Shown in pieces: positions 18,046-27,517 of a stretch of 64,000 bases of DNA. Below the pieces are notes generated by a model. It made no database searches. It was given only the letters and a program-made list of their open reading frames with translations, and was not told the DNA's origin. How positions within the stretch are numbered: position 1 is the stretch's first letter; each line of letters begins with the position of its first letter. Source of the stretch: Rhodospirillaceae bacterium (GTDB taxonomy: Bacteria > Pseudomonadota > Alphaproteobacteria > Thalassobaculales > Thalassobaculaceae); the NCBI GenBank assembly GCA_018401495.1, contig JAGYJX010000005.1:186001-250000 (forward strand). The letters are read 5' to 3'. The position numbers and the translations under genes are program-made.

Positions 18046-19071
18046 GCGCCGCCCTCGTCCTCGTAGCCGACCAGCGACAGCGCCCGCGCCCGGTAGCCGC
18101 GGGCGCTGGCGGCGTGCATCAGCGCCTCCTCGCGGCCGTGGGTGATCCAGATCTCCGGCGCCCCGACGTCGTCGAAGGTCTGCAGCAGCTCGTCCCAGTC
18201 GGCGTGGTCGGAGATGATCAGCGGCAGCTCGACCCCGCCCTGGCGGGCGCGCTGGCGCACCCGCATCCAGCCCGACGCCATGCACACCACCGGGTCCGGC
18301 AGGCGGCGCGCCCAGCGGTCGATGATCGCCGAGGGCGGCGCCAGCACGATGCCGCCGCAGAACTCGTCCTTCGGCACGCCCTTGGCGCCGGCGGTGGCGG
18401 GCCGCAGGTCGCCGAGCGGCACGCCGTGCGCCTCGTACACCGCGCACATCGGCAGCAGGGCGCCGTGGGCGTAGATCGGCCGGTCCCAGCCGGCCTGACG
18501 CAGCAGGCCGATCACCCGCTGCGCCTTGCCGAGCGAGTAGACCCCGACCACGTGGCAGCGCTCCGGGAACAGCCGGACGCTGTCGAGCAGCTTGGCGATC
18601 TCGGCCCGGTCGTCGGGGTGGCGGAACACCGGCAGGCCGAACGTCGCCTCGGTCACGAACACGTCGCACGCGCACCGGCACGAAGGCAGCGCAGGTCGGG
18701 TCGGCGCGGCGCTTGTAGTCGCCCGAGACGACGATGCGCGAGCCTCGGTACTCGACGAGCACCTGGGCGCTGCCCAGCACGTGGCCGGCCGGGTGCAGCG
18801 ACACCTCGACGTCGCCGACCCGCACCACCTCGCCGTAGGCCAGCGCCTGCGTCGACCGCCCGGCCTGGTCGCCGAGCCGGTGCGCCATGATCGCCAGCGT
18901 CTCGACGGTCGCCAGCACGGCGCCATGGCCGGCGCGGGCGTGGTCGGAATGGCCGTGGGTGATCACCGCCCGGTCGACGCCGCGCAGCGGATCGACGTAG
19001 AAGCCGCCGGGCACGACGTAGAGTCCGTGCGGTCGGACCTCGACCCAGGTCTCGGGATGGGGGGATGCCAT
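18042..19071 (-). pseudogene. Ligase-associated DNA exonuclease (metallo-beta-lactamase fold), one frameshift
   Basis: Metallo-beta-lactamase/beta-CASP type nuclease that accompanies the ATP-dependent ligase. The metal motif is THGHSDHARAG (residues about 39-49), with further ligands around HPAGHVLGSAQ and SGDYKRR. The C-terminal part has the beta-CASP blocks SLGKAQRVIGLLRQAG, ASGWMRVR and ISDHADWDELLQTF. After FVPVRV the frame slips near 18665. The correct frame resumes at CDVFVTEATFGLPVF. About 342 residues when corrected. It precedes and overlaps the ligase gene, so the two act together in DNA end processing. The helicase and phosphoesterase partners often found in such clusters are absent here. 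Confidence 0.85.
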
Positions 19072-19138
19072 GGGACGGAAAGGTAAGGTTCCGCGATGGG
19101 GCGTCAACCGGGCGGCGCCCCGCGCCTCACACCACGCC

Positions 19139-19736
19139 TCAGACGTTGTCCAGCCGGGCCCGGCGCCCGAGATAGCCGCCGTGGTGGCGCACGCCGTAGT
19201 CTTCGCGGGTCACGCCCTTGCGTTCCATCAGCGTCAGGGTCAGGGCGTCGGCGATCGCGCTCATGGCCGCGATGCTGGCGGTCGGCGTCAGGCCGAGCGG
19301 GCACGGCTCCTCGATGACGCCCATGTCGAGCACGATGTGGGCGAGGTCGCGCAGCCCGGAATCCGGGTGCGAGGTGATGCCGATGACCACGCCCTCGCGG
19401 TTCAGGTGGCGCGACAGCTCGATGCACTCCAGGACCTCGCGGGTCTTGCCGGAGGTCGAGAACGCGATCAGGCAGTCGCCGTCCTCGATGTGGCCGAGAT
19501 CGCCGTGGGCCGCCTCGCTCGGGTGGATGTAGAACGCCGGGGTCGCCGTCGACGCCAGCGTCGCCGCGAACCGCCGGGCCACGAACCCGGCCTTGCCCAT
19601 GCCGAGGGTGATGATCTTGCCGGAGCAGCTCGGCCATGGCCGCGACCGCGCGCTCGAAGGTGTCGTCCACCTTGATCGAACGGATGGCGTCGGCTTCGGC
19701 ATCGAGGATCGCCCGGATGCGGGCGGCGACGTCCAT
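19139..19736 (-). pseudogene. SIS-domain sugar-phosphate isomerase (KpsF/GutQ-like), one frameshift
   Basis: A single SIS domain of about 198 residues, without the CBS pair of full KpsF. Markers are GMGKAGFVARRFAATLAS, the phosphosugar loop AFSTSGKTREVLE and the helix GLTPTASIAAMSAIADALTL, as in arabinose-5-phosphate isomerases. The first 38 codons (MDVAARIRAILDAEADAIRS onward) are one base out of frame with the rest, with the slip near 19625. The likely reaction is ketose/aldose phosphate isomerisation, perhaps for Kdo synthesis. It stands alone between the exonuclease and a hypothetical gene. Confidence 0.8.
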
Positions 19737-19834
19737 GGCGGGGCTCCGGCGGGTTGCCGCTTGGCTTTAGGCGGAACGCCCGGGCGAGGCAAGCCTCGCG
19801 ATGGGCCGCCGCCCTGAACCGACGGGCCGGCGGG

Positions 19835-20689
19835 TCAGCGGCCGGACTCGGGGCACACGAACAGGCTGATGTACCAGGGCGTGGTGCCGCCGGCGGTCTC
19901 GATCCGGAACGACCGGCCGGTCTCCTCGAGCCCGCGCTTCACCTCGGCCGCCCGGGCGGTCTCCTCCGACTTCGGGTCGGCCCGGATCACGTTGCCCGAG
20001 ATCTGGTAGCCCGGCCGCGCGTTCACCGCGTCCGGCAGCATGCGGACCCGGACCCGGCCGGCGTCCGGGGTGCCGAGCCACGCCGCCACCGCCTGCGCCG
20101 CCGCCTGGTAAGGGTTCGCCCCGCCCGGGTCGGCCGCCGCGCCGAGGGACTCGCACCAGAACACGTCGTAGTCCCAGCCGCCCGGCCGGCCGGCGGCCAC
20201 CGTCTCCGACGCCGGCGGTGCCGCGCGCACCGGGGGGTGCGACTGGGCGATGAAGTCGGCCGCCTGGGCGACCTTGCGGGCGTCCTCGCGCAGTTCCTGG
20301 TCGTCGGTGGCGTCGGCGACGCCGGACGACAGCGTCGCCAGCGCGGTCGCCAGCCTGCCCTTGAAGCCGTTGTCCGGCAGCACCTCGATCAGGGCGACCG
20401 CCAGCCGGAGTTGGCGGGCGTCGGCCTCGTCGACGCCCACCACCTTCTCGTAGATCTTCAGGGCGATGTCGTAGTCGAGCTTGCGGTCCTCGCGCTGCGC
20501 CTCGAGGCGTTCGACCTCGATCTTCAGGCCGTCGAGTTCGCGCTGCTGGCGCCGGCCCTCGATCTGCGTCCAGATCCCCACGCCGGTGCCGACCAGCCCG
20601 AGCACCGCGCCGACGACACCGAGGTAGCCGGTCAGCCGGGTGGTCCGGGACGGCGGGCGGGCGGCGTCCGCCGGACTCTCGTCGACCAT
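19835..20689 (-). CDS. Membrane-anchored coiled-coil hypothetical protein
   Basis: A protein of about 284 residues. A cytoplasmic tail of about 20 residues is followed by one membrane helix (LTGYLGVVGAVLGLVGTGVG) and a short charged coiled coil (QQRELDGLKIEVERLEAQRE). The rest is a soluble region ending in TPWYISLFVCPESGR. ATG 20689 was preferred to upstream in-frame starts because the preceding residues are proline/arginine-rich and unlike coding sequence. I recognise no family. The C-terminal 120 residues look like a small alpha/beta domain. No operon partner. Confidence 0.6.
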   Translation of the reverse strand: MVDESPADAARPPSRTTRLTGYLGVVGAVLGLVGTGVGIWTQIEGRRQQRELDGLKIEVERLEAQREDRKLDYDIALKIYEKVVGVDEADARQLRLAVALIEVLPDNGFKGRLATALATLSSGVADATDDQELREDARKVAQAADFIAQSHPPVRAAPPASETVAAGRPGGWDYDVFWCESLGAAADPGGANPYQAAAQAVAAWLGTPDAGRVRVRMLPDAVNARPGYQISGNVIRADPKSEETARAAEVKRGLEETGRSFRIETAGGTTPWYISLFVCPESGR

Positions 20690-20821
20690 GGATCGCCTCC
20701 CGCGATGGCCGGCGGCCCGTCCGGGGACCATCGGTCCGGGAGACGGTCGCCACATGGCTCAACCGGAAGCATCATCCTTTCCGGGCGACTTGGCAAACCG
20801 CCATGTCCTGGATGCCGGCGC

Positions 20822-21618
20822 TCAGGTGAACGTGACCGACGCCTCGCCCAGGCCCTCGAACCGGATGTCGACCCGCGCCGGCGCCTCGATCCAGTGCGGT
20901 CTTGACCACGCTGCCCAGCATCACGAACTCGCCAGCCCGCAACGGCAGGCCGAGCGCCGCCCGGTGGTCGGCGAGCCAGGCGAGCGCCGACAGCGGATGC
21001 CCCAGGATGTCGGCGCCGCGGCCGCGGCCGATTTCGGTGCCGTCGACGGTCATGACGCCCTCGATGGTGGCGAGGTCGAGGCCGCGCCAGTCCGGCACCG
21101 CGGTCCCGAGCACGACGCCGGCGTTGAAGAAGTCGTCGGCGATCAGCACCGGCGCCGGCAGTGCCGCGTAGTCGACGTAGCGGTCGTCGACCAGTTCGAT
21201 GCCGGCCATCAGGCACTCGACCGCCGCCGCGACGCTGTCGCGGTCGTGGCCGCCCGGCCGCGCCGGCAGGTCGCGCCCCGAGGCGGGCGGCGACCTCGCA
21301 CTCGACCCCGACCCGGTGGAAGCGCGACAGCGGCAGCTCGGCGCTGCCCTCGAACACCGTGCTGGCGAACACCTCGCCGGCGCACGGGTGCGGGATGCCG
21401 AGATAGGCCTGCATGACCGGCGTCGTGCAGCCGATCTTGTGGCCGGTGCGCGGCCCGAACCCGCCGGCCTCCAGCACGGCGTTCACGGCGCGCTGCAGGG
21501 CGTAGCCCTCGGCGATGCCGGCCGGCACCAGCGCCGCGTCCGGGGCCGGCGTCGGCGGCCCGGACAGCCGGGCCCGGGTGAGATGGGTCGCGGCGGCGGC
21601 GACAAGGTCCGGCGTCAT
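20822..21618 (-). pseudogene. 2-keto-4-pentenoate hydratase (FAH family), two frameshifts
   Basis: Fumarylacetoacetate hydrolase-superfamily hydratase. The N-terminus has GYALQRAVNAVLEAGG, GHKIGCTTPVMQAYLGI and the metal-binding GVECEVAARL. After a slip near 21285 the frame resumes with VAAAVECLMAGIELVDDRYVDY, LIADDFFNAGVVLG and LGHPLSALAWLA. A second slip near 20905 restores the end WIEAPARVDIRFEGLGEASV and a stop at 20822. About 264 residues corrected. The ATG overlaps the stop of the upstream M20 amidase by four bases. MhpD-like enzymes hydrate 2-hydroxypentadienoates in aromatic meta-cleavage pathways. Confidence 0.82.
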
Positions 21619-22853
21619 CGGTTCCGCCGCTCTTCCAGGATCGAGGCGGCGGCGTCGGCCAGCACCCGGCAGCCGAGCACGATGTCGCTCTCGTGGCTGT
21701 CCTCGGCGAAGTCGTGGCTGATGCCGCCGATCGACGGGATGAACAGCATGGCGCAGGGGATCTTCTCGCTGATCACCATCGGGTCGTGGCCGGCGGCGCT
21801 CGGCATGCTCAGCCACTTGCCCGGCACCGTCGTCTCGGCGGCCCCGGTCAGGTGCTTCTGGAAGCCCTCGTCCATCCAGGACGGCTTGATCGGGGTGCGC
21901 GAGCGCTCGACCTCGACCTTGACCTTGCCGCGGGCGCCGACGTCGCGGGCGATCTCGGCGGCGATCTCCTCGAAGCGGTCGAGGATGGTCTCGTCGAGGT
22001 CGCGGAACTGCAGGTCGAGCTCGGCGTAGCCCGGCACGATCGACGGCGCGCCCGGCTGCACCGCCACCCGGCCCATGGTCCACACCGTGCGCTCGCCGGC
22101 GACCTTCGGGAACTCCTGGTTGACCCGGTGCGCGACCTCGAACAGCGCGGTGGCGGCGTCCTTGCGCCGGCGCATGGTGGTGGTGCCGGCGTGGTTCTGC
22201 TCGCCGTGGAAGCGGAACCGCATGCCCCGGATGGCGACGATGCCGGTGACCACGCCGATGTGCAGCCCGCCTTCCTCCAGGTAGGCGCCCTGCTCGATGT
22301 GCGCCTCCAGGTAGCCGAGGTAGCGATCCTTCTCGATGGTCATGCGCGGCACGTCGGTCAGGCCGGCCTTGGCGATCGCCTCGGTCAGCGTCATGCCGAG
22401 CGCGGCGTTGGACGACGCCTTCTCGACCGCCGGGTCGAGGGTGCCGCACCACGACCGGCTGCCGAAGCAGGACATGTAGGTCCCCTCCTCGTCCTGCCAG
22501 GACACCACGTCGACCGCGAGGCCGGCGGTCGCCGGGTCCTCGGCCATGGCGCGGGCGATCTCCAGCCCGTAGATCACGCCGAGCGCGCCGTCGAGCCAGC
22601 CGCCGCGCGGCTGGGTGTCGGAATGCGAGCCGATCAGCAGCGCCGGGCCCGGCTTGGAGGAGCGCCCGAGCACGTTGCCGACGCCGTCGATGGTCGCCGT
22701 CAGCCCGGCCGCCTCGAACTTGGCCTTCAGCCAGCGCCGCGCCTCCATGTCCTTCTCGCCGAGGGCCGGGCGCACCACGCCGGTCTCCACCGCGCCGATC
22801 GAGCGCAGTTCCCTCAGGTCGGCCATCAGGCGGTCGGGATCGATAGTCGGCAT
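21615..22853 (-). CDS. M20-family amidase (hydantoinase/carbamoylase type)
   Basis: A zinc-dependent amidase of 412 residues in the N-carbamoyl-L-amino acid hydrolase/allantoate amidohydrolase group. Metal ligands lie in IGSHSDTQPRGGWLDGALG, QDEEGTYMSCFGS and EAHIEQG. The dimer-contact region is FHGEQNHAGTTTM, and the final His is in PSIGGISHDFAEDS. It hydrolyses N-carbamoyl or ureido compounds, releasing ammonia and CO2. It is the first gene of a two-gene operon with the FAH-type hydratase, coupled by a 4-base overlap. Confidence 0.9.
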   Translation of the reverse strand: MPTIDPDRLMADLRELRSIGAVETGVVRPALGEKDMEARRWLKAKFEAAGLTATIDGVGNVLGRSSKPGPALLIGSHSDTQPRGGWLDGALGVIYGLEIARAMAEDPATAGLAVDVVSWQDEEGTYMSCFGSRSWCGTLDPAVEKASSNAALGMTLTEAIAKAGLTDVPRMTIEKDRYLGYLEAHIEQGAYLEEGGLHIGVVTGIVAIRGMRFRFHGEQNHAGTTTMRRRKDAATALFEVAHRVNQEFPKVAGERTVWTMGRVAVQPGAPSIVPGYAELDLQFRDLDETILDRFEEIAAEIARDVGARGKVKVEVERSRTPIKPSWMDEGFQKHLTGAAETTVPGKWLSMPSAAGHDPMVISEKIPCAMLFIPSIGGISHDFAEDSHESDIVLGCRVLADAAASILEERRNR

Positions 22854-23038
22854 GTCGGTTCTCCATCGTGCGTTCCGCGCCGAGCCTAGTGCGGCGCGCG
22901 GGCGGCGTCACCCCTCACCGGCGCCGGCGCCGGCCTAGGCACGCGGCCCCGATTTCGGCATCCTGCGCCGACCGGTCGCCCCGACCGGCGTCGCGGGCCG
23001 CGCCGGTCCCGCGCCCACCCCGCAGCCTCCGGTCCGCC

Positions 23039-24597
23039 ATGCCGACCCGCCCCGACGTCCTGCTCATCACCCTCGACCAGTTCCGCGGCGACAGCCTGTC
23101 GGCGCTCGGGCATCCCTGCGCGCGCACCCCGCATCTCGACGCGCTGGCCGCCGACGGCGTGCTGTTCCGCAACCACTTCGCCACCTGCGCGCCGTGCTCG
23201 CCGGCGCGCGCCAGCCTGCTGACCGGGCTGTACCAGATGAACCACCGGGTGTGCCGCAACGGCAGCCCGCTCGACGCCCGCCACGCCACCGTCGCCACCG
23301 CCGCCCGCGCCGCCGGCTACGACCCGCTGCTGTTCGGCTACACCGACCAGTCCGTCGATCCGCGCGGCCTGTCGCCGGACGACCCGCGCCTGCGCACCTA
23401 CGAGGGCATCGCGCCCGGCTTCGCGGTCCACACCGACATGGCCGAGCCGAGCCCGGTCTGGCGGGACTGGCTGGCCGGCCGCGGCGTCGACCTCGGCACC
23501 GGCGTGCACGACGTGTTCCGGCCGCGCGGCTCCGGCCGGCGCCCGCCGGCCCGCACCGCGAGCCGCCGGCGTTCGACGCCGACGCCACCGAGACGGCGTT
23601 CCTGACCGGCCGGCTGATCGACCACCTGTCGTCGCGCGACGCGACCGCCGGGCCGAGCTTCCTGCACGTCAGCCACATCCGCCCGCACCCGCCGTTTGTG
23701 GTGCCGGCGCCCTACAACACCCTGATCGACCCGAAGGAGACGCCGCGCCCGGTGCGCGCCGGCGACCGGGCGACCGAGGCCGCCCAGCATCCCTACCTCG
23801 CCTACGAGCTCGGCCGGATCCCGCTGGCGAGCTTCGTGTACGAGGCGCCCGGCCTGGCCGCCGACATGACCGAGGAGGCGGTGGCGGTGCTGCGCGCCAC
23901 CTATTTCGGCATGATCGCCGAGGTCGACGCCCAACTCGGCCGCACCGTGGCGTACCTGAAGGCCACCGGCCGCTACGACCGCACCCTGATCGTGATCACC
24001 AGCGACCACGCCGAGATGCTTGGCGACCACCGCCTGCTCGGCAAGTGCGGCTATTTCGACGGCGCTTACCACATCCCGCTGATCATCAAGCCAGCCGGCG
24101 GGACACCGGCCGCCGGCCGGATCGTCGAGGCCTTCACAGAGGCGGTCGACCTGGCGCCGACCATCCTCGAGGAGATCGGCGCCGAGGCGCCGCCGGCCAT
24201 GGACGGCCGGTCGCTGTCGCCGTTCCTGGACGGCCGCACGCCGCGGGCGTGGCGCGACGCGGCGCACTGGGAATACGACTTCCGCGAGATCGGCACGACC
24301 GGTGTGGCGGACAAGCTGGGCCTGACCCACGACACCGCCCAGCTCGCCGTGCTGCGCGACAAGCACTTCAAGTACGTGCACTTCACCGGGCTGCCGCCGC
24401 TGCTGTTCGACCTGGGGCGCGACCCGGCGGAGCTTGAGAACCTCGCCGAGGATCCCGACTACGCCTCGATCCGCGCCGACTACGCCGGGCGCATGCTGTC
24501 CTGGCGGATGGCGCACGCCGATCGCACGCTGTCCGGCTGGAACCTGGTGGCGCCGGACGGCCCGACCCACGTCCCGCCCGACCGCGCGGGGTGGTGA
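23039..24597 (+). pseudogene. Sulfatase / phosphonate monoester hydrolase-family enzyme, one frameshift
   Basis: Alkaline-phosphatase-fold sulfatase. The N-terminal metal site is LLITLDQFRGDS (residues 8-19). The formylglycine motif CSPARASLLTG carries the Cys that would be modified. The second metal region is VITSDHAEMLGDH, with the late block FDLGRDPAELENLAEDPDYA. The DQ/R pattern resembles phosphonate monoester hydrolases. The frame changes near 23530-23560 (FRPRGSG to FDADATETAFLTG). Corrected length is about 518 residues. Substrate not predictable; no anaerobic sulfatase-maturing enzyme is nearby. Confidence 0.85.
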
Positions 24598-24689
24598 CGC
24601 CAGGATGACGGGACGGGGATGGCCCGCGCTTCCCGTCGGCGGCCCCGCGATGCTAGGTTCTGTTCCGGTTGCAGGGACTGGATGATCAG

Positions 24690-25108
24690 ATGACCATTGC
24701 GCGCGCCGCCTACATCCTGCCGGCACCCGGGTTCATCATCCGGCACGTGTCGTTCCTCGACCTCGACCTGCCGCTGAAGAACGCCACCCTCGAATGGCTG
24801 GAGCTGAAGCGGTCCGGCAGCACCGACGTGACCGGCAACGAGGCGATCTGCGGGACGCGCGGCTTCCTGTTCTGCGAGGCGAGCGGCGAACTGGTCAACG
24901 CGGCGGAACTTGGCCGGCCCGCTCGACACCGCCTACTACCACGTCGAGATCGCCAAGCGGATCCACGACTCGCTGGGCGAGATCGACCGGCCGATGGCGC
25001 TGCGGTTCTCGGTGGTCGAGGACATGGACGGCGGGCTGGCAGTTCATCGTGCTGCCGGTCGAGATCGGCGGCCGGCGGATGCGGCTGCTGCGCGTCGCCG
25101 GCTGGTGA
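24690..25108 (+). pseudogene. Hypothetical protein upstream of a PAS gene, two probable frameshifts
   Basis: A protein of about 140 residues assembled over three frames. The start MTIARAAYILPAPGFIIRHV reads to VNAAELG (slip near 24912). PLDTAYYHVEIAKRIHDSLG follows to EDMDGG (slip near 25037). The end is WQFIVLPVEIGGRRMRLLRV, with a stop at 25108. The continuity and hydrophobic pattern suggest one real gene. I recognise no family. It overlaps or abuts the next PAS-domain gene and probably shares its transcript. Confidence 0.5.
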
Positions 25109-25113
25109 CCGCC

Positions 25114-25653
25114 ATGTGGGGTGCCTCCAAGCTGGTGACCGCCGACGCGGGCGGGCGCGCGCTCGCCCGTTTCGGCACCCCGACCGACTTCGTGGTCGGG
25201 GTCGACAACCCGTTCATCCAGCTGTCGCGCGCGCTCAGGCTGGGCGGCCGCTCGAACCCGCCGACCGTCGCCGACGTCGACGCCAACCTGCTGATCGACC
25301 TCGGGATCCTGGGCTCGACCCACCTCATCGACTGCTCGGCCGACGACCCGGCGAATTTCCGCTTCCTGCAGTACGGCAACCGCATCGCCATCCACGACGG
25401 CAAGGAATACTCCGGGCGCACCCTGCGCGACGCCGAGTGGCGGCTGGTCAGGGATCTGGCCGAGCGTGACTACGCCTATGCCAAGGGCAACGCCGCAGTC
25501 ACGCTGGCCCAGGTCGAACTGCTATGGCACGGACGCGAGATCGTGTACCGCCGCTACATCGTTCCGCTTGCGGGCGATCGGGGCGAAATCACGCATCTTC
25601 TTGTCGCCACCCGACCGAACCTGCTCAAGGTCGTCCCAAGTTCGTTTGATTAG
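25114..25653 (+). CDS. PAS-domain protein (PAS_5 type)
   Basis: A protein of about 179 residues dominated by one PAS-like domain of the PAS_5 type common in Rhodospirillales. It includes LGSTHLIDCSADDPANFRFL, HDGKEYSGRTL and the closing strands LWHGREIVYRRYIVPLAG and EITHLLVATRPN. No output domain is attached. The start is ATG 25114, or GTG 25105, which overlaps the preceding stop. It is presumably a cytosolic sensor working with a separate partner. Its last about 180 bases are antisense to a plausible extension of the convergent GNAT-like gene. Confidence 0.75.
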   Translation: MWGASKLVTADAGGRALARFGTPTDFVVGVDNPFIQLSRALRLGGRSNPPTVADVDANLLIDLGILGSTHLIDCSADDPANFRFLQYGNRIAIHDGKEYSGRTLRDAEWRLVRDLAERDYAYAKGNAAVTLAQVELLWHGREIVYRRYIVPLAGDRGEITHLLVATRPNLLKVVPSSFD

Positions 25654-26335
25654 GAAGTCGGCCGGGGTGAAGGTCTGGAACATCCGCTCGACCCGGTCCG
25701 GTCGGCCAGAACCAGCCGTCGACGCACAGCCGGACGTCGGGCACGCCGTAGTTGGCGGTCGGCACGCCCTTGGCGAGCAGCCGGTCGAACACCACGCCGA
25801 CGATGCCGTCGACGCCCCAGCGGTAGGCCGCCACCGCGTGGTTGAGCCGCGGCACCAGCCAGGACAGGCCGATCCCGCGGTACGCCGGGTCGACCCACAG
25901 CCCGCCGCAATGGCTGAGCCGTCCCGACGGGCCCGGACCCTGCAGCACGGTCTCCACCGGCCGCGGGTCCGACGCCGGCGACCACAGCAGTCCCTGGCGC
26001 ACGTGCTGGTGATAGTCGGCGGTCTCGATGTAGCGGCCGGCCATCACCGCCGCCGTGGTGCCGTCCGCCGCGCGGACGTGCAGCCAGTAGGCATCCTCCG
26101 GCTCGCCGCTGCGCTCCGGGTCGAAGGTCGGGTTGATGCCGTCGGTGCCGGGAGCCGCCTGCATGACCCGCACCCAGTCCCGCAGATCCTCCTCGACCTC
26201 CAGCCGGAAGCCCTCCCGGGCGAGCAGCCCGGAGACGGCGTCGGTGTAGGCGCGCAGCACGCCGCGGATCAGGCGTCCGTAGTCCGGCAGGCTGTTGGAG
26301 AAGTCATCGGATGCATTTTGAATTGAATTATACAT
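25625..26335 (-). CDS. GNAT-fold hypothetical protein
   Basis: A protein of about 236 residues. ATG 26335 has AGGGGA upstream. The central block GRLSHCGGLWVDPAYRGIGL followed by SWLVPRLNHAVAAYRWGVDG looks like the GNAT acetyl-CoA motif (V-x-P-x-x-R-G-x-G). GRYIETADYHQHVRQGLLW is a second conserved-looking stretch. Near DGWFWPT the read frame becomes proline/glycine-rich and stops at 25625. A shift at about 25705 gives RVERMFQTFTPADFLIKRTW and would carry the gene into the antisense of the PAS gene. Catalytic specificity unknown. Confidence 0.65.
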   Translation of the reverse strand: MYNSIQNASDDFSNSLPDYGRLIRGVLRAYTDAVSGLLAREGFRLEVEEDLRDWVRVMQAAPGTDGINPTFDPERSGEPEDAYWLHVRAADGTTAAVMAGRYIETADYHQHVRQGLLWSPASDPRPVETVLQGPGPSGRLSHCGGLWVDPAYRGIGLSWLVPRLNHAVAAYRWGVDGIVGVVFDRLLAKGVPTANYGVPDVRLCVDGWFWPTGPGRADVPDLHPGRLPNQTNLGRP

Positions 26336-26521
26336 AGTCTTCCCCTCTTCATGATTGAGAGGATACGAACCATAGCACCACACCGCGCCGGCGGTTTACC
26401 TTGCGCGCGCGACAATCGCCTTGCCACGGCAGCCCGAGACTTGCCCGGCGCGGCGAAACCGCAGACCATGCCGCGGTCGCCCGGCCGGGCGCGCACTTCA
26501 TCGACGAGCGAAGGACGTCTC

Positions 26522-27517
26522 ATGGCCACCGACGCCGACCCGTGGGTCGACCCCGACATGCAACTGGCCTTCGCGCGCATGGCCGAGATCGCGCGCGAGC
26601 ACGACCTGCCCGCCGACCGCTCGCGGATGACCCCGGAGCAGGCGCGCCGCCGCATGGAGATCGACCGCGCCTGGTGGAACCAGGACCGCCCGGCGCTGGC
26701 CCGCATCGAGGACGTCACGGTCCCGGGGCCGACCCGGCCGGTGCCGGTGCGGCTGCTGTACCCGGCGACCGCCGAGACGACGCCGGACGCGCCGTTGCCG
26801 GTCATCCTCTACCTGCACGGCGGCGGCTGGGTGGTCGGCTCGCTGGAGACCCACGGCCGCGCCATGCACGCGCTGGCCAACGCCTCGGGCTGCCTGGTGG
26901 CGGCGGTCGACTACGCGCTGGCGCCCGAGAACCCGTTCCCGGCCGCCATCACCGAGGTCGCGGCGGTGGTCGAGCACCTCCGGGGCCAGGGGGCGGAAGC
27001 CTGGGGCGCCGACCCGGCGCGGATCGCGCTCGCCGGCGACAGCGCCGGCGCCAACATCGCGATCGGCACCGCGCTTCAGCTGCGCGACCGGGGCGACCGC
27101 TCGGTCGGCGCGCTCGGCCTGATCTACCCGGTCGCCGGCTGCGATTTCGAGACCGAGTCCTACACACGCTTCGGCGGCGGCGAGTGGGGGCTGTCGCGCG
27201 CCGAGATGCGGGCGTTCTTCGCGCACTACCTGCGCGGCCCGGAGGATTACGACGATCCGCGCGCGGTGCCCCTGAAGGCCGACCTGGCCGGGCTGCCGCC
27301 GACCTTCGTGGCCGCCGCCGGCCTCGACGTGCTGCGCGACGACGCGATCCGGCTGGACGCCGCGCTGCGCGCCGCCGGCGTGCCCTGCACCTTCGACCTG
27401 TACGAGGGTGTCACCCACGGCTTCATGACGCTGACCCGCATGGTCCCGAAGGCCCAGGCCATGATCGACACCATGGCGGCCCGGCTGTCGACCACCCTGA
27501 GAGGACTGCAAGCATGA
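26522..27517 (+). CDS. Alpha/beta hydrolase, hormone-sensitive-lipase family esterase
   Basis: An esterase of 331 residues in family IV (HSL). The oxyanion-hole motif is YLHGGGWVVGS (residues about 96-106), the nucleophile Ser lies in LAGDSAGANIAIG, and the catalytic Asp and His are in GLDVLRDDA and EGVTHGFMTL. It hydrolyses short-chain or CoA-linked esters. The stop overlaps the ATG of the enoyl-CoA hydratase by four bases, so the two are translationally coupled and probably serve the same acyl-catabolic route. Confidence 0.92.
   Translation: MATDADPWVDPDMQLAFARMAEIAREHDLPADRSRMTPEQARRRMEIDRAWWNQDRPALARIEDVTVPGPTRPVPVRLLYPATAETTPDAPLPVILYLHGGGWVVGSLETHGRAMHALANASGCLVAAVDYALAPENPFPAAITEVAAVVEHLRGQGAEAWGADPARIALAGDSAGANIAIGTALQLRDRGDRSVGALGLIYPVAGCDFETESYTRFGGGEWGLSRAEMRAFFAHYLRGPEDYDDPRAVPLKADLAGLPPTFVAAAGLDVLRDDAIRLDAALRAAGVPCTFDLYEGVTHGFMTLTRMVPKAQAMIDTMAARLSTTLRGLQA

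Noticed and set aside
16693..19107. An 804-codon apparent fusion of exonuclease and ligase
   Set aside because: The join arises because a frameshift in the exonuclease throws reading into the ligase frame. The two genes have their own stop and start codons with an ATGA overlap at 18042-18045.
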